Part shown: one piece after another, positions 23,709-34,644 of the stretch | Layout: every line of letters begins with the position of its first letter | How positions within the stretch are numbered: the stretch's first letter is position 1 | Assembly (NCBI RefSeq): GCF_009727055.1 | Contig: NC_052353.1 | Span: 46,746,196-46,810,195 of the forward strand | DNA: 64,000 nt | DNA from: Benincasa hispida | Taxonomy: Eukaryota; Streptophyta; Magnoliopsida; Cucurbitales; Cucurbitaceae | Reading direction: 5' to 3' | The notes under the pieces: generated by a model | Told to the model about the DNA's origin: nothing | Seen by the model: the letters and a program-made list of their open reading frames with translations, nothing else | Databases searched by the model: none | Translations under genes and position numbers: made by a program

Positions 23709-25749
23709 TGATGACGAAAAATTAGGTTACCAAGTCGTCAAGGACTTGAGACTAAAATTAAGTGAACGCAATATGCGATGCATGTTATTAATGTATGCGT
23801 TGATTATCATTCGTCGGTGGTCATGCGTTGGAATGAACTATGCATTAATGAATGTATGCGATGACCATGCTTTCCTGTCACAAGTTTTCTTGCACTCACG
23901 CCAAGTATAATGTGAAAGCAAGTTTCTCGGGTGATCCGAGGTCGAATTCAGGGACTTGTAGCTAGACGTATGCGGTAATGTGTATGCGGCGGTTAAATAA
24001 AAGAATGATGGAGGGGTTTTTATGCTAACACTACTCCTACTCCTAACTAACAGACAACACAATGAGAAGTATGAATGAGAGGTAGAGACACGACAACTGT
24101 TGACGTGAAATAAATGATGGGAAAATAGATAAAATGTGAAGGTGTCTTCATCGCAATCCTTAAGAGTGACCGCAAGGGCAACCTCAGCCAATGCAAGCTA
24201 TGCGATCATGCTACACACACTAGAGCCTAATTCAGGACACATGCGATGTGTATGCAAAAGGGTCAAGATGACCGCATACAGCCACCATATCCTACTTCTT
24301 GGACGCATGCAATATCCTCTTCGTAGGGTGCATACGCTTTGTGATCGCAAATTGAGCTTATTCCTAAGTTCCTCATTCTTGCTTATGCGTTCTAATCCGC
24401 TCTCTTGAGTCTTAGATTTGGATTTTAGACTACTCTTCCAAGTACGCCTAAATGATGAATGATGCGCTCATAAGACAAGGTAACTGCATGAACTTGGTTG
24501 ACGTAAGATTATTCCCATCTCTAGTGAACACTAGCTTACATTGCTTAATGCGACCAACCACTTACCCTCCCAAGCAGTTAGTTGTTGCTGACTTTACTCA
24601 TAGACAGGCGTTGCGTCCGCCTATAGATAGGCGTTGCTACAGCTTCACACCAAGAAAATAAGATTTTCTCACACACTCACGCAACGCACACCTCTCGATG
24701 GTTTGCTACATGCTTCATATCTCTAATCCGCATGACTAAGTATGCTATACTCTAGCAATCTCACTAAGTGATGCAATGAAAGTTAAGGATGCTAAGTAAA
24801 GAAAGAAGGAGATGGAATTGAAGGAAACACAGAAATGCATTGAACACATAATGTATTAATTCCTTAATCCAAAATGTAATATAATACAATATAAGAAAAG
24901 AAGAGAAAATGAAAAGACCAGCTGGAAACAATGTCTTACTTCAAGCAGATGTGTGTCAAGACTGCCGGTGGTGCCATGGAAGGGCGGTGGAGCTGACTCT
25001 CTCAAGATATAACTCCGACGAAGCTCCGGTCGTCACTCGGAATGGATGAAGGAGATGAAGAACTCTCAAGCTTCTTTCTCATGTGTTAGTCTAGATCACA
25101 GGGATCCGCCCTAAAGCGAACCTCAGTCGAAAACCCTTGATGCTTTGAAATTATGCTCGGCGGCTTCTATTTATAGAGCTTGGATCGTCGACAACATTTA
25201 TGGACTGCTCTGATTCTGACATTCGCGGCGCATTAGTCCTTTTCTGAATCTCTATTGGTAACGGCGTGGTAGGTGAAATGTCAACATCATCTTTTGATTT
25301 TCCCAAAATATGCGTTGATTCGTTCATTCCACCAACCTTGCGTTGATTCCTCTATTATGTATTATCGTGTAGCCACAATCATGCAATGACCGCATTCTCG
25401 ATGACCGCAATCGCTTAACGATCGCAACTTCTATGTGATGGATGCATGCGGCTGATCACCGCAACACCTATGCGTTGATCGTATACGTTCACCTTTGCGA
25501 TGGAGAGTTTCTCCGCATGCAGTTGTCTATGCGGTAGTCCAACTTCCGCATTTGCGTCCACTTAGCTACAAAAATAGACAATTGAATGCATAATAACGCA
25601 TAATAATGGGTTAGCCGAGATTCTCAATGTTGAACGTCGTAAACTCATTTTCTCATGAATTCCTAATATAATTGCCGCATATTCTGCTTAACATCCTTCA
25701 TAATTCTAAATAAAAGACCTAAGACAACATGCATTTCTGCATGTCATCA
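23709..25749 (-). mobile_element. D3: non-coding TG...CA element, probable solo LTR
   Basis: 2,041 bases, TGATGACG...GTCATCA, flanked by exact 5-base duplications AATAG (23704-23708 and 25750-25754). Removing it restores the host LTR. It has no open frame of note. Minus strand CTATAAATAG (25168-25177) lies about 570 bases from the right end, as a promoter would in an LTR. Near the left end it carries GATCCGAGGTCGAATTCAGG, like phrases near the 3' end of Athila/Tat LTRs. I infer a solo LTR on the minus strand. D1 and D2 are relatives. Confidence 0.7.
25168..25177 (-). promoter_or_regulatory. TATA box of the D3 LTR
   Basis: Minus strand CTATAAATAG. The same box sits at comparable distances from the right end in D2 (about 547 bases) and D1 (about 516 bases), which supports a shared promoter. 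Confidence 0.5.
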
Positions 25750-26875
25750 AATAGTTGGAAACATAGGGTGCAAGATGGAATTCAATCCTACCCGGTTAGG
25801 GTTAATAGAGAGGTTGTTCCCTTCAAGTGCTGATTTTGGGTCTTGAACAAGAGGCCTCACCCTCTCATTGGCTCAAGAGGGATTCGATTTGTTGATTGGA
25901 TCACAAATCAATTGTTCATTAGGGAATCAGTGGGACTTAAGGAACAAAAGGTAATTTCGGGGGTAAAATAGAGATTCGACCCAACCATTATTACGAGCAA
26001 TCTGTTAAGGGTTAACTTACTAATCATGGTTATATCGAATGGATATAATATATCTACAGTGAGGGTAGTTCAGCTTAGATCGGTCTAATGAGTTTAGCCG
26101 ATTAATCTTGATCGTTGGAGCCCATGATCTATAGATCCGTGAGGTCCCTTTACTAGCACGTAAATAGCTTAACTCTAGAATAACGTGATAAGTTAATTTG
26201 AAGTGTTCAAATTAGAATTAAATGAAATTGGAGAAATAGTATTTAAATATGATTTAAATATTTGAAGATGGAATTGCGTAAAAATTAATTTAATATTTGA
26301 TATTAAATTAATTAGAATTATTTAAATTGTTTAAATAATTATTTATTATGTAAAATTAATAATATTTTCAGTTTTATTAAATAAAATTGATTTATGAAAT
26401 CAATTTATTAAAATTGAAAAAGTGGAAAAATCACAAAGTTGGAAAAATGGTTTTTCCATTGTCTTCTTCCAAGTAGCTCACTAAACAACCCACTTTAAGT
26501 CTTCATTAACTCCAAGCATGAGCTGCATCTTATGCAGCAAATCTCTTTGCTTGAATGTCTGCAATATATGGAAGAGATTGGAGTGTTTTTAAGTTAATGC
26601 AACCGAACAAATTTTTGAGAAAAATTCGAGAGAAGAAGTTGTTCTTCTGCTAGGTTACTGCTGTAAGTTTCTCAAAATTCCCTTAATTCCAGCTTATCTT
26701 GAGTCCCACTACTCAATCTAGAGCACCAAGAGAATAGTAGGGAAGATCTTGGGGTGGTCTACAACAAGATTGAGAGGAGATTTGCAGCTAATTTCAAGCT
26801 TAGAGAAAGTTCTTCAAAGGTATGTCTTGAAACCCATTTATTTCTGCTGAAACATATTTTCTTTTCTGCCAAAAT

Positions 26876-29050
26876 TAATCTTAACGAAGAGTAACTCCAT
26901 GAATATAATCTGATAACATTGATCAGGAACTCTTACGAAGAGCATCCATGACCGTTCGATCTTTCTCGATTTCATTGTGACCCGAAATATACAACACTAC
27001 ATTTCAAACAGGTAGTTTATGCAAATTAACAGTAATTACTGGCATGCTTGAAAACAATGAAACAATAAAGGTAAAGAGTTTCTCATATAGTTGAAGACTC
27101 CTTCAAAAAGGTCGACTCAAAGCAGCCAGAAGAACCTCTAACAAACGTTGTAATCGGCCAGACCATCGCGCGAGGCAGCCGAGCTACGTATTGCGTGACC
27201 TACACAGCACGTAGACGACGAGATGATACATTTACATGACTTCACGAATAACGGAAGCAGAATGAGACTCGACACTCTTGAAAGGACAGCAAGTCTTTGG
27301 AACCTGATATGTAGAAACTTTTCCTTTATGTTGTCAGATGTCCTGGATAGTATGTCCACTGTGGTATGTAGATATATCTAAATTGTTTGGTTGGTCTTCG
27401 TGAATTTAGTATAGAGGGTAGCAAGTAAAAAAGACAGCATCGTAACGTCATTTTAGTGTTATAGCATAGTGTAAAAAAGAAGTAGATTGTGTGTATTTAG
27501 TCGAGGTCCGTATTCAGAAAAAGGATGCACAATTTCACTCGAGGGTATAAGTAGTCTCGACAAATGGCCGATCGGTTTCATGGATTAGATAAACAGGTAG
27601 TACCGTATTAGATTGATGATGTAAAACGCGAACAACTAGTTAGTCAGAATAGTATATATGTACAAAGCTAAGCGATAGTATGACAACATCTGTCAACTGT
27701 TTTTTAGGCGACTTCACGAGATGTGCATGGTTGATAATAGAATATGTACATATATTGTATATTAGCTCATCAAGTAGGCAATCATTTTCGTTTTCGAACA
27801 CACTCACTATGCGAAATAATTTCTAAACTTTTATTTAATTTGTCAAAAATGAATTCAAATAATTTTCATTTTTATCTTATCGGGTTACCGAAAAAACCGC
27901 TCTTCCGGATCTCATCCATAACGCACGACGAGAGAGGTTTTTGTCAATTTATCATAATAATTTAACGCAATTTACATAATAATGAATATATATCATATTA
28001 TATTCTGACCCTCTAGTTTTGAATATCACATAATACACTATAGTAATTCTCCTCCACAGAATAACTTGCCAGACATTCTACTAAAGACAGAACAGCTGAA
28101 ACTTCTTCTTACCACAGATATATTTCTGTGCCCTCGAGATATACAAGCATGAGTACAGATGAACCCTTCATAGATGTTTCGTAATACAGCTAAAGCCAAT
28201 TATTATTTGCCCTGATTATATCTCCACTCTTAGTACCATTGATTCCTCGAATGAACAATACAACATAGTCCACTATTGGTGAACCACCTCTCGGGCCAAG
28301 CAGAAGGTGTGTGGCGCCAACATTGTTCAAGCCAACTGGAATCGCCTTAAGGGAGCTATCTATCTACTTCTCCCTGCCTCAGGAATGAGTGAATATTCCA
28401 TCTGTGTAGACTGAGTTCCAGCTCCCAAATCAAAGCACGAATCCCCCAAAATGCATAGGTTTGAAATCGACGACTGGCCACTTGCACCCATAAAAATCAA
28501 AAAGGACCGCTTCAATGGAGGATTCACCAACTCACTAAGGATTAAGGCATGTTACTATGGTCATCCTATGAAGTGGAAGTCTTCTGTCATGAAATGGTGG
28601 TTATATAACGAGACGTTAACACTTCGGGTCAGTGTCTAATACAAACTCTTTGTATAAGGACCTCTCCGTCTTCGCCATGTCTGCCTTACACGAATGAAGT
28701 CAAAACCATCTATGATAAGTACAAACACTTTGTGACCAATTCCCACAAAACGGCTGCAATCATAGCGTTATCCAAACAAGGTTTTCCCCTCATATATCAT
28801 TATACTACAGACCATTTTTGGTTAATCACTTAAGACTATATCCACTTGATAGTCACACATACATGCTTAAGTTACATACAAGTTAACCAGAGATTTTTTA
28901 AGTTTATTGGTTTTGTGATAAAGTAATAAAAACAAAAACTGAGCAAAATCAAGATGTGAAAGTAAATATCATTATATTATACATACACAAGCATTCATAT
29001 ATAACAGTTTACAAACTACAGAACACAGAATTAGGGTACCAATCCCAACA
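26876..29050 (-). repeat. Noisy copy of the copia-E LTR
   Basis: It corresponds to 18145-20040. Recognisable pieces are the LTR start region (26930-27010), TTACAATAACCG-like sequence near 27885, ACCACAGATATATTTCTGTG near 28112, and the end CCCAACA at 29050. Between 27120 and 27780 insertions make alignment by eye uncertain. Confidence 0.65.
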
Positions 29051-30686
29051 GTTACAAAAGAGTGTAAAGTGTTACGTACGAAGTGATTCCTAAAGTTCGT
29101 GCATGTTGAGACATAAGAAGTGAGGTGTCCTGTCAATGAGTTTTGTGCAAGATTGGACCACAAAACCATCATTCTTACTTTTATAAACTATTTACTGTTT
29201 AAAGACTGACTATTCAAATCGATGACCTAGGTAACTTGACTTTAAATCCTGAGCTAAACCTAATGACTTCTGTTTGTTCAGATTTAATAACACTACACAT
29301 AATCGCTGCATGTACTGATCGCTTACCATGAATCGTTTACCTTTGATCGCGGAGCTAAAACGATGCGTGGAATGCTAAGTGATAGCATACGCGATCATTT
29401 ACCTCTAATAACAGATCGTATGCATGTTAGGGTTTCCTTTATTATATAAGTATGCATGTTAGTTGTTTCTTATTATTTATATAATAGTATAGTTAGATAT
29501 TAAATTCCTTTGTTGTTGTTGTGGATGTTTAGCATAACTAAAATTTATACTGTTAATAAATTGGTTTAGACGTTTAAAATTCATAAACAAAGAATAGTTG
29601 CATGCCTCACTCTAGGTTAACCACTTGTTTAATAGTTAAGAATAGGTCGTTAAAACTGTAAAACTAGGTTACGAGAACTCAACCGGAATATAATTCTGAT
29701 GGAAGGCTAGGGGTATTAAGTGATGGTCTATGGGAACACCTCACCTGGGGATTAATAGCCGACATAAGTTCGAGTGTTGGTAAACAGTTTTAGAAGCATT
29801 TGTGAGCATGTGAGGTAATAAAAAGTTTATGCACCTAGACATCGTAGGTTTATAAATCCATTTTATAAATGTTAATACTTGGATTAAACCACCTAAACTT
29901 AGGGGTTGCTTTTTATTAGCCGAAAAGAACCTAAGTATAATATACCCAAACATTTAGAAACACTTCAGTGGGAATACAAATTATTAAGCTCTTCATGTCC
30001 TCAAGAGTTCACAACCGTGAGATCCACCTCGCGCTTCTTGTCGATTTCACCTCGCCTGCTCCAATACGGAAAGTGTTTGCCATGGGGTCAATAACAAGAT
30101 GTATGGGGGGAAGTCTTCATAGTAAGTGGTGAATGGAAATGTGTTCAAACATTGTCCTATGGTTTCCTCTATTAGTTTGAACCAGTGAGATTTCCCTATG
30201 TTGGCCTACTATCGTTTTTAGGGTGCACATAGCTTAGTTGTTAATCGCGCGATCCCCTCGGAGGGTTGTAACATAGATTCGGAACAATCCAGGCTTTAGT
30301 AAAAATAATAGGGTCTTATAGTTTTGTCTTGAGTATTGCTCTCTTATTTCAGAGGCATACTCATATCATTCCCATAAGATCTGGAAATGGTGTGATTACA
30401 CTTACAAAACTTAACTAAGTGTTAGTAATGATCTTGAACCAAAAATGATAAGCTAAATGACTATCGAATATAGTTATTCTGGGAGATAGTATTTGGTCAA
30501 GAACTAACTTGTTTTTGTGAAAGGAATTCCTTGACTGCCTCCCACGTAGCATTTGTTCGTAAATCACTTTAAGTATCGTTGCATAAAATAATGATTATGA
30601 GTACAATTATCACCTTTTGCTAAAAACCTTTTAATTGGATTAATAAAGTAATTCACTTATAGAGAATTCGTTTAATAATTTTAGAA
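29051..30686 (+). mobile_element. Noisy copy of copia-F LTR piece and leader
   Basis: It corresponds to 20041-21619 with scattered single-base insertions. The conserved leader phrase reads AAGGCTAGGGGTATTAAGTGATGG near 29703 with bases lost. Nothing here supports a gene. Confidence 0.7.
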
Positions 30687-31591
30687 ATGAAAGTTCAAGT
30701 ATACAATTTTGGCTTTCGAAAAAGAAATAAAAAAAAAAAAAAAACTGATTGGGGATAACCAATGTCCACATGAAATCGAATTTGGACACGATATCTATAA
30801 ATAAGATTTGAGAATTTGTCTTACACATACGGATGTTCTCCATTCCTTGCTCTAATTCCAACCAAAACTGTTCCACAAAGTATTGATTGATGCGATCAGG
30901 GGCGAAATGGATATAAGTACTGTGCTTATATTCTCGCCAGCTTGTCTGACGGTTTGACGAAAAAAACAAAGGATATGAAGTATTGCCAAAGTGAATTATG
31001 GGAATCTCTGAGAGGGATGTTTGGACAACCGTCCTTCACCCTGAGTGTATGATTGCTAATCAAATAACGTTTACAATAGTCCGAATGAAAAATGGACCAA
31101 TGTTAGTCGAATATATCCTGGAACCATGATGGTTCACTTTAATGTGGTTGAAGTAAACAGCAGCGCTATGAATGATGAGAGAGCCAAGTTGGTTTTGATT
31201 CTAGAATACTCTCAAAGAGTTTTATATGAAATTCTATACGAAACTGCTTGATGAATAAAATTGAATACAACTTGACCACTTACTAAATGAGCTCAAGCTT
31301 TCCAGACCATGTTAGAAATTATGGGTTTGGAACTAGAAGTAAATGTTGCTTTTGTTAAGAAAAGAAGGAATTCCCCAAGCCTCATGTTGCGCTTCCTCTT
31401 CGCAGAGTAAGAGTATTCCAGCGAAGAAAAGACAACAGGGGAAAAGAAGCAAGAAGCCCTGTTGGCAAGAAAAGCAAGAAAATGCGCTAAAAGAGAAAGG
31501 GAATTGTTCCACTGCATTGAAGAAGGGCATGAAGAGAAATTGCCCTAATATGCTGCAGAAAGAGCAGAGAACGGTATAAAAGGCTATTTAG
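30687..31591 (+). pseudogene. Copy 2 of copia-F gag, shattered by indels
   Basis: It corresponds to 21620-22483 but is 41 bases longer, and the frame changes many times. One insertion of about 20 bases, mostly A, sits at 30721-30744 just after the FLASKK-equivalent codons. Short peptides of the capsid and the knuckle region (CSTALKKGMKRNCPN in the wrong frame) confirm the identity. Confidence 0.75.
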
Positions 31592-32827
31592 TTCCTAAGA
31601 GACCAATTTGCTCACTCATCTAGTGGGAGAAGTTGTTGATTGAAGAGTTATTACCTAACTTTTGTATCATGAAATGAACATATTAACTGGCCATATTTTT
31701 TGTTTTGAATGAAATGTTCATTCAGAAAAATATGTTTCGCATCTAATATAATTCCTGTTAAGAATCCAAATTTGTTAAAAGCCATTTATAAATATTCAGC
31801 ATTTTAACGGCTAAAGTCGAAGTATAATAAGTTTAAAAATATCCTAAGATCTGACTGTTAACAAGAGTTGTTAAGGGCAGGTCAACGCATCTTATCAAAG
31901 AATTGAGAGTACTTCAATGTAAGTGGGAGAAAGTTGGCTTCCTGGCCATTATTGAGAATTAGATGCATTCCCGACATAGTTTAATAAAAAGCCTATTGTG
32001 ACACCTAATATGTTTACAATGATTCTCTCGCTAAAGTGTTTTGAGAATCATCTAGTAAGACCTAGAAATACCAGAGGCTAATAACCTAGGGCAAGTGGGA
32101 GAAATATCGGGTATGAGATACCGAATGGTAAAATATTGGGTATGTGATGCCCTAGTTTATTGTATTTCTCTATAAAAACTCAGAAACTTAGTCTTATATA
32201 TCGGATATATAATTTACCACTGGAGTTTTAGTCAAGTGGGATTTTATTGGGTTTTATGTCCTAAAACTCGTGGTTTGTAAACAATAGAACTTATTATGAA
32301 AATTCAATAAAGTTTTATTGAATATATTGTTTTTTATAAATCCAATAACCTAAGTCCTTGAACTATTATATGAGTACTTGAAGTTTATGTGGAGACATAC
32401 AAGTGGATCAGGTTCGAGTAAATAGTCAAAATGGATTCTATAGCATATGAATAAGGTTGGGTACTTATTCTAGTAATACTATTAGAATGCGGCCTACTCT
32501 GTAGTTGTTACAAAGAGTCCATAAAGGTGCTACATACGAAGTGATCCTAATTTCGTGCATGTTTGGGACATGAGGAGTGGGGGTAACCTGTGCAAATGAG
32601 TTTTATGCAAGATTAGACCACGAAACTAAGTCATTCTTACTTTATAATGCTGTTTACTGTTTAAGATTGATTATTTAAAAGTGATTACTTAGGAAACTTG
32701 ACCTTAATCCTGAGCTAACTATGAACTCCTGTTTGTTCGGATTATCCTTTGATCTACAAACGGTGAGAATAACCAACTACCTCTGCTCAATAAGCTTACC
32801 ATTTTGGGGATAAGACCGAATGAATAG
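31592..32827 (+). mobile_element. Copy 2 of copia-F pol tail and start of its LTR
   Basis: It corresponds to 22484-23708. The offset to copy 1 changes by only about 8 bases across it, so it is much cleaner than the sequence to its left. It again contains the AAGTGGGATTTTATTGGG junction (32235-32252). Confidence 0.75.
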
Positions 32828-33555
32828 TGATGACGAAAAATTAGGTTACAAGTCGTCAAGGACTTGAGACAAAATTAAGTGAACGCAATATGCGATGCAT
32901 GTTATTAATGTATGCGTTGATTTCATTCGTCGGTGGCATGCTTGGAATGAACTATGCATTAATGAATGTATGCGATGACCATGCTTTCCTGTCACAAGTT
33001 TTCTTGCACTCACGCCAAGTTAAATGTGAAAGCAAGTTTCTCGGGTGATCCGAGGTCGATTCAGGGACTTGTAGCTAGACGTATGCGGTAATGTGTATGC
33101 GGGCGTTAAATAAAAGAATGATGGAGGGTTTTTTTATGCTAACACTACTCCTACTCCTAACTAACAGACAACACAATGAGAAGTATGAATGAGAGGTAAG
33201 AGACACGACAACTGTTGACTGTGAAATAAATGATGGGAAAATAGATAAAATGTGAAGGTGTCTCATCGCAATCCTTAAGAGTGACCGCAAGGGCAACCTC
33301 AGCCAATGCAAGCTATGCGATCATGCTACACACACTAGAGCCTAATTCAGGCACACATGCGATGTGTATGCAAAAGGGTCAAGATGACCGCATACAGCCA
33401 CCATATCCTACTTCTTGGACGCATGCAATATCCTCTTCGTAGGGTGCATACGCTTTGTGATCGCAAATTGAGCTTATTCCTAAGTTCCTCATTCTTGCTT
33501 ATGCGTTCTAATCCGCTCTCTTGAGTCTTTGATTTGGATTTTAGACTACTCTCCA
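32828..33555 (-). mobile_element. Copy 2 of D3, truncated
   Basis: It begins TGATGACGAAAAATTAGG after AATAG, as in D3, and runs nearly identically for 728 bases. It then stops at TAGACTACTCTCCA, where copia LTR sequence starts. The distal two thirds, including the TATA box, are absent. Confidence 0.75.
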
Positions 33556-34644
33556 CCCTATCGTATAGGCTCTCAACTAAGCGATCGTGATGTTTCCACA
33601 CCGTGAGTGATTTTTTTTCGAACTCTTTGCAAAAATGAAAACAATTTTCATTTTATTCTTCAGTTACAATAACCAAAATTGATTTTCTTACTTATGCACG
33701 ATTTAGGAGAAATTCCCGACCAATTATCACATAACCGCCTTAATTAATTAATAAATGAATATAATCATATTATATTCCTAACCTATAGTTTGATATCGTA
33801 TATCTACTATAGTAATTTCTCCTCTACTTGATATAAATCATATTTATATCTAATTTTTTCCAAAATAATGTATCTCATACATTTAGTCAGTTATATTATA
33901 TATAATTAACAAGTTTAATTATATCATATATAATCAAACTCCCTCTTGTCAATTTGAATATTTCAAACTGACCCAAAAACTTATTCTCGACTTTGTCTAA
34001 GCTACCTAGGGGACCTTATGGACTTGTGGCTTGAAGCTCCAGCAATACGTGAATAGTTGACTAAACTCTTTAGCCACAAGATCCACCATTCGTTAACTGT
34101 CAGGCATTCCACTAAAGACCAATAGCTGAACTCTTCTTACCATAGATATATTTCTGTGTCCATCGGATATAACCAATCATGAGTACGATGACCCTTCACA
34201 GATGCTCGTAAGTACAACTGGGCCAATTTACCATATTGTCCTTGTAGTTACATCTCACTCCTTAAGTACCACTGATTCCTCTAATGAACAATACAACATA
34301 GCCCAACTATGTGTGAACATCTCTCGGCACAAGAGAAGATGTGTGGTGTTACATCGTTCAAGCCCTGGAATCAGCCTTTAATGGAGCTATCTATCTACTT
34401 GTACTACAGACCATTTTGGTTATCACTTAAGACATGATCCACTTGTATGTCACTACATACATGCTTAAGTTACATACAGATAACCAGGAATTTTTGGTTT
34501 ATTGGTTTGTGGTAAAGAAAATAAAACAAACAACTGAGCAAAATCAAGAAGTGAAGTAAAATATCATATATTATACATCATAAGCGTTCGTACAAATTGT
34601 TTACAAACTACAAGACATGAGACTTTAAGGCATCAACCCCAGCA
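33556..34644 (-). repeat. Copia-E 5' LTR, outer segment
   Basis: A minus-strand copia LTR from the GATCG-motif region (TCGTATAGGCTCTC) to the outer end CAACCCCAGCA at 34644. Its first 265 bases overlap in content with 17885-18144. It directly abuts gypsy G pol and marks where copia-E entered that gene. The matching target duplication at the other end is lost with the deletion at 13955. Confidence 0.66.

Larger units (their letters stand above)
18145..24440. repeat. Large direct repeat, copy 1
   Basis: Copy 1 of a 6.3 kb segment that recurs at 26876-33555. It begins TAATCTTAACGAAGAG and ends TAGACTACTCTTCCA, and covers the full copia-E LTR, copia-F leader, gag, pol tail, part of the F LTR and the first third of D3. 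This copy reads cleanly: copia-F gag stays in one frame. Confidence 0.85.
23129..26875 (+). repeat. Copia-F 3' LTR, interrupted by D3 and truncated at its end
   Basis: It begins TATTGGGTTTTATGTCC (TG start mutated) and follows the pattern of the solo LTRs at 5615 and 8540: 'TGTGGAGACATACAAGTGG', 'GGGATAAGACCGAAT', 'TTCAATCCTACCC', 'GGGGTAAAATAG'. D3 lies inside it (23709-25749). The LTR resumes with ATAGTTGGAAACATAGGG at 25751. It ends at 26875, roughly 100 bases short of the expected terminus, where copy 2 of the large repeat begins. Confidence 0.68.
26876..33555. repeat. Large direct repeat, copy 2, insertion-rich
   Basis: A second copy of 18145-24440 in the same order and orientation, but 384 bases longer. 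Anchor points give the offset between copies: 8,731 at the left end, 9,010 at the copia LTR end (20040 / 29050), 9,067 at the gag start, 9,108 at the gag stop, 9,116 at the F LTR start and 9,115 at the right end. Small insertions and deletions dominate, many in base runs. The left 2.2 kb is so noisy that copia LTR motifs are barely readable, while the last 1.3 kb is nearly identical to copy 1. Confidence 0.85.

Noticed and set aside
23709..25749. Family D as helitron, MITE or Mutator-type DNA transposon
   Set aside because: A 5-base duplication, TG...CA ends with only about 7 bases of inverted match, and an internal TATA box at a constant place fit an LTR better. No CTRR end, no TA duplication and no long inverted ends were seen.
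26876..33555. Copy 2 as an old, naturally diverged duplication
   Set aside because: Insertion-rich changes with a left-to-right gradient, and near identity at the right end, do not fit uniform ageing. I keep it as a repeat but doubt its base-level sequence.
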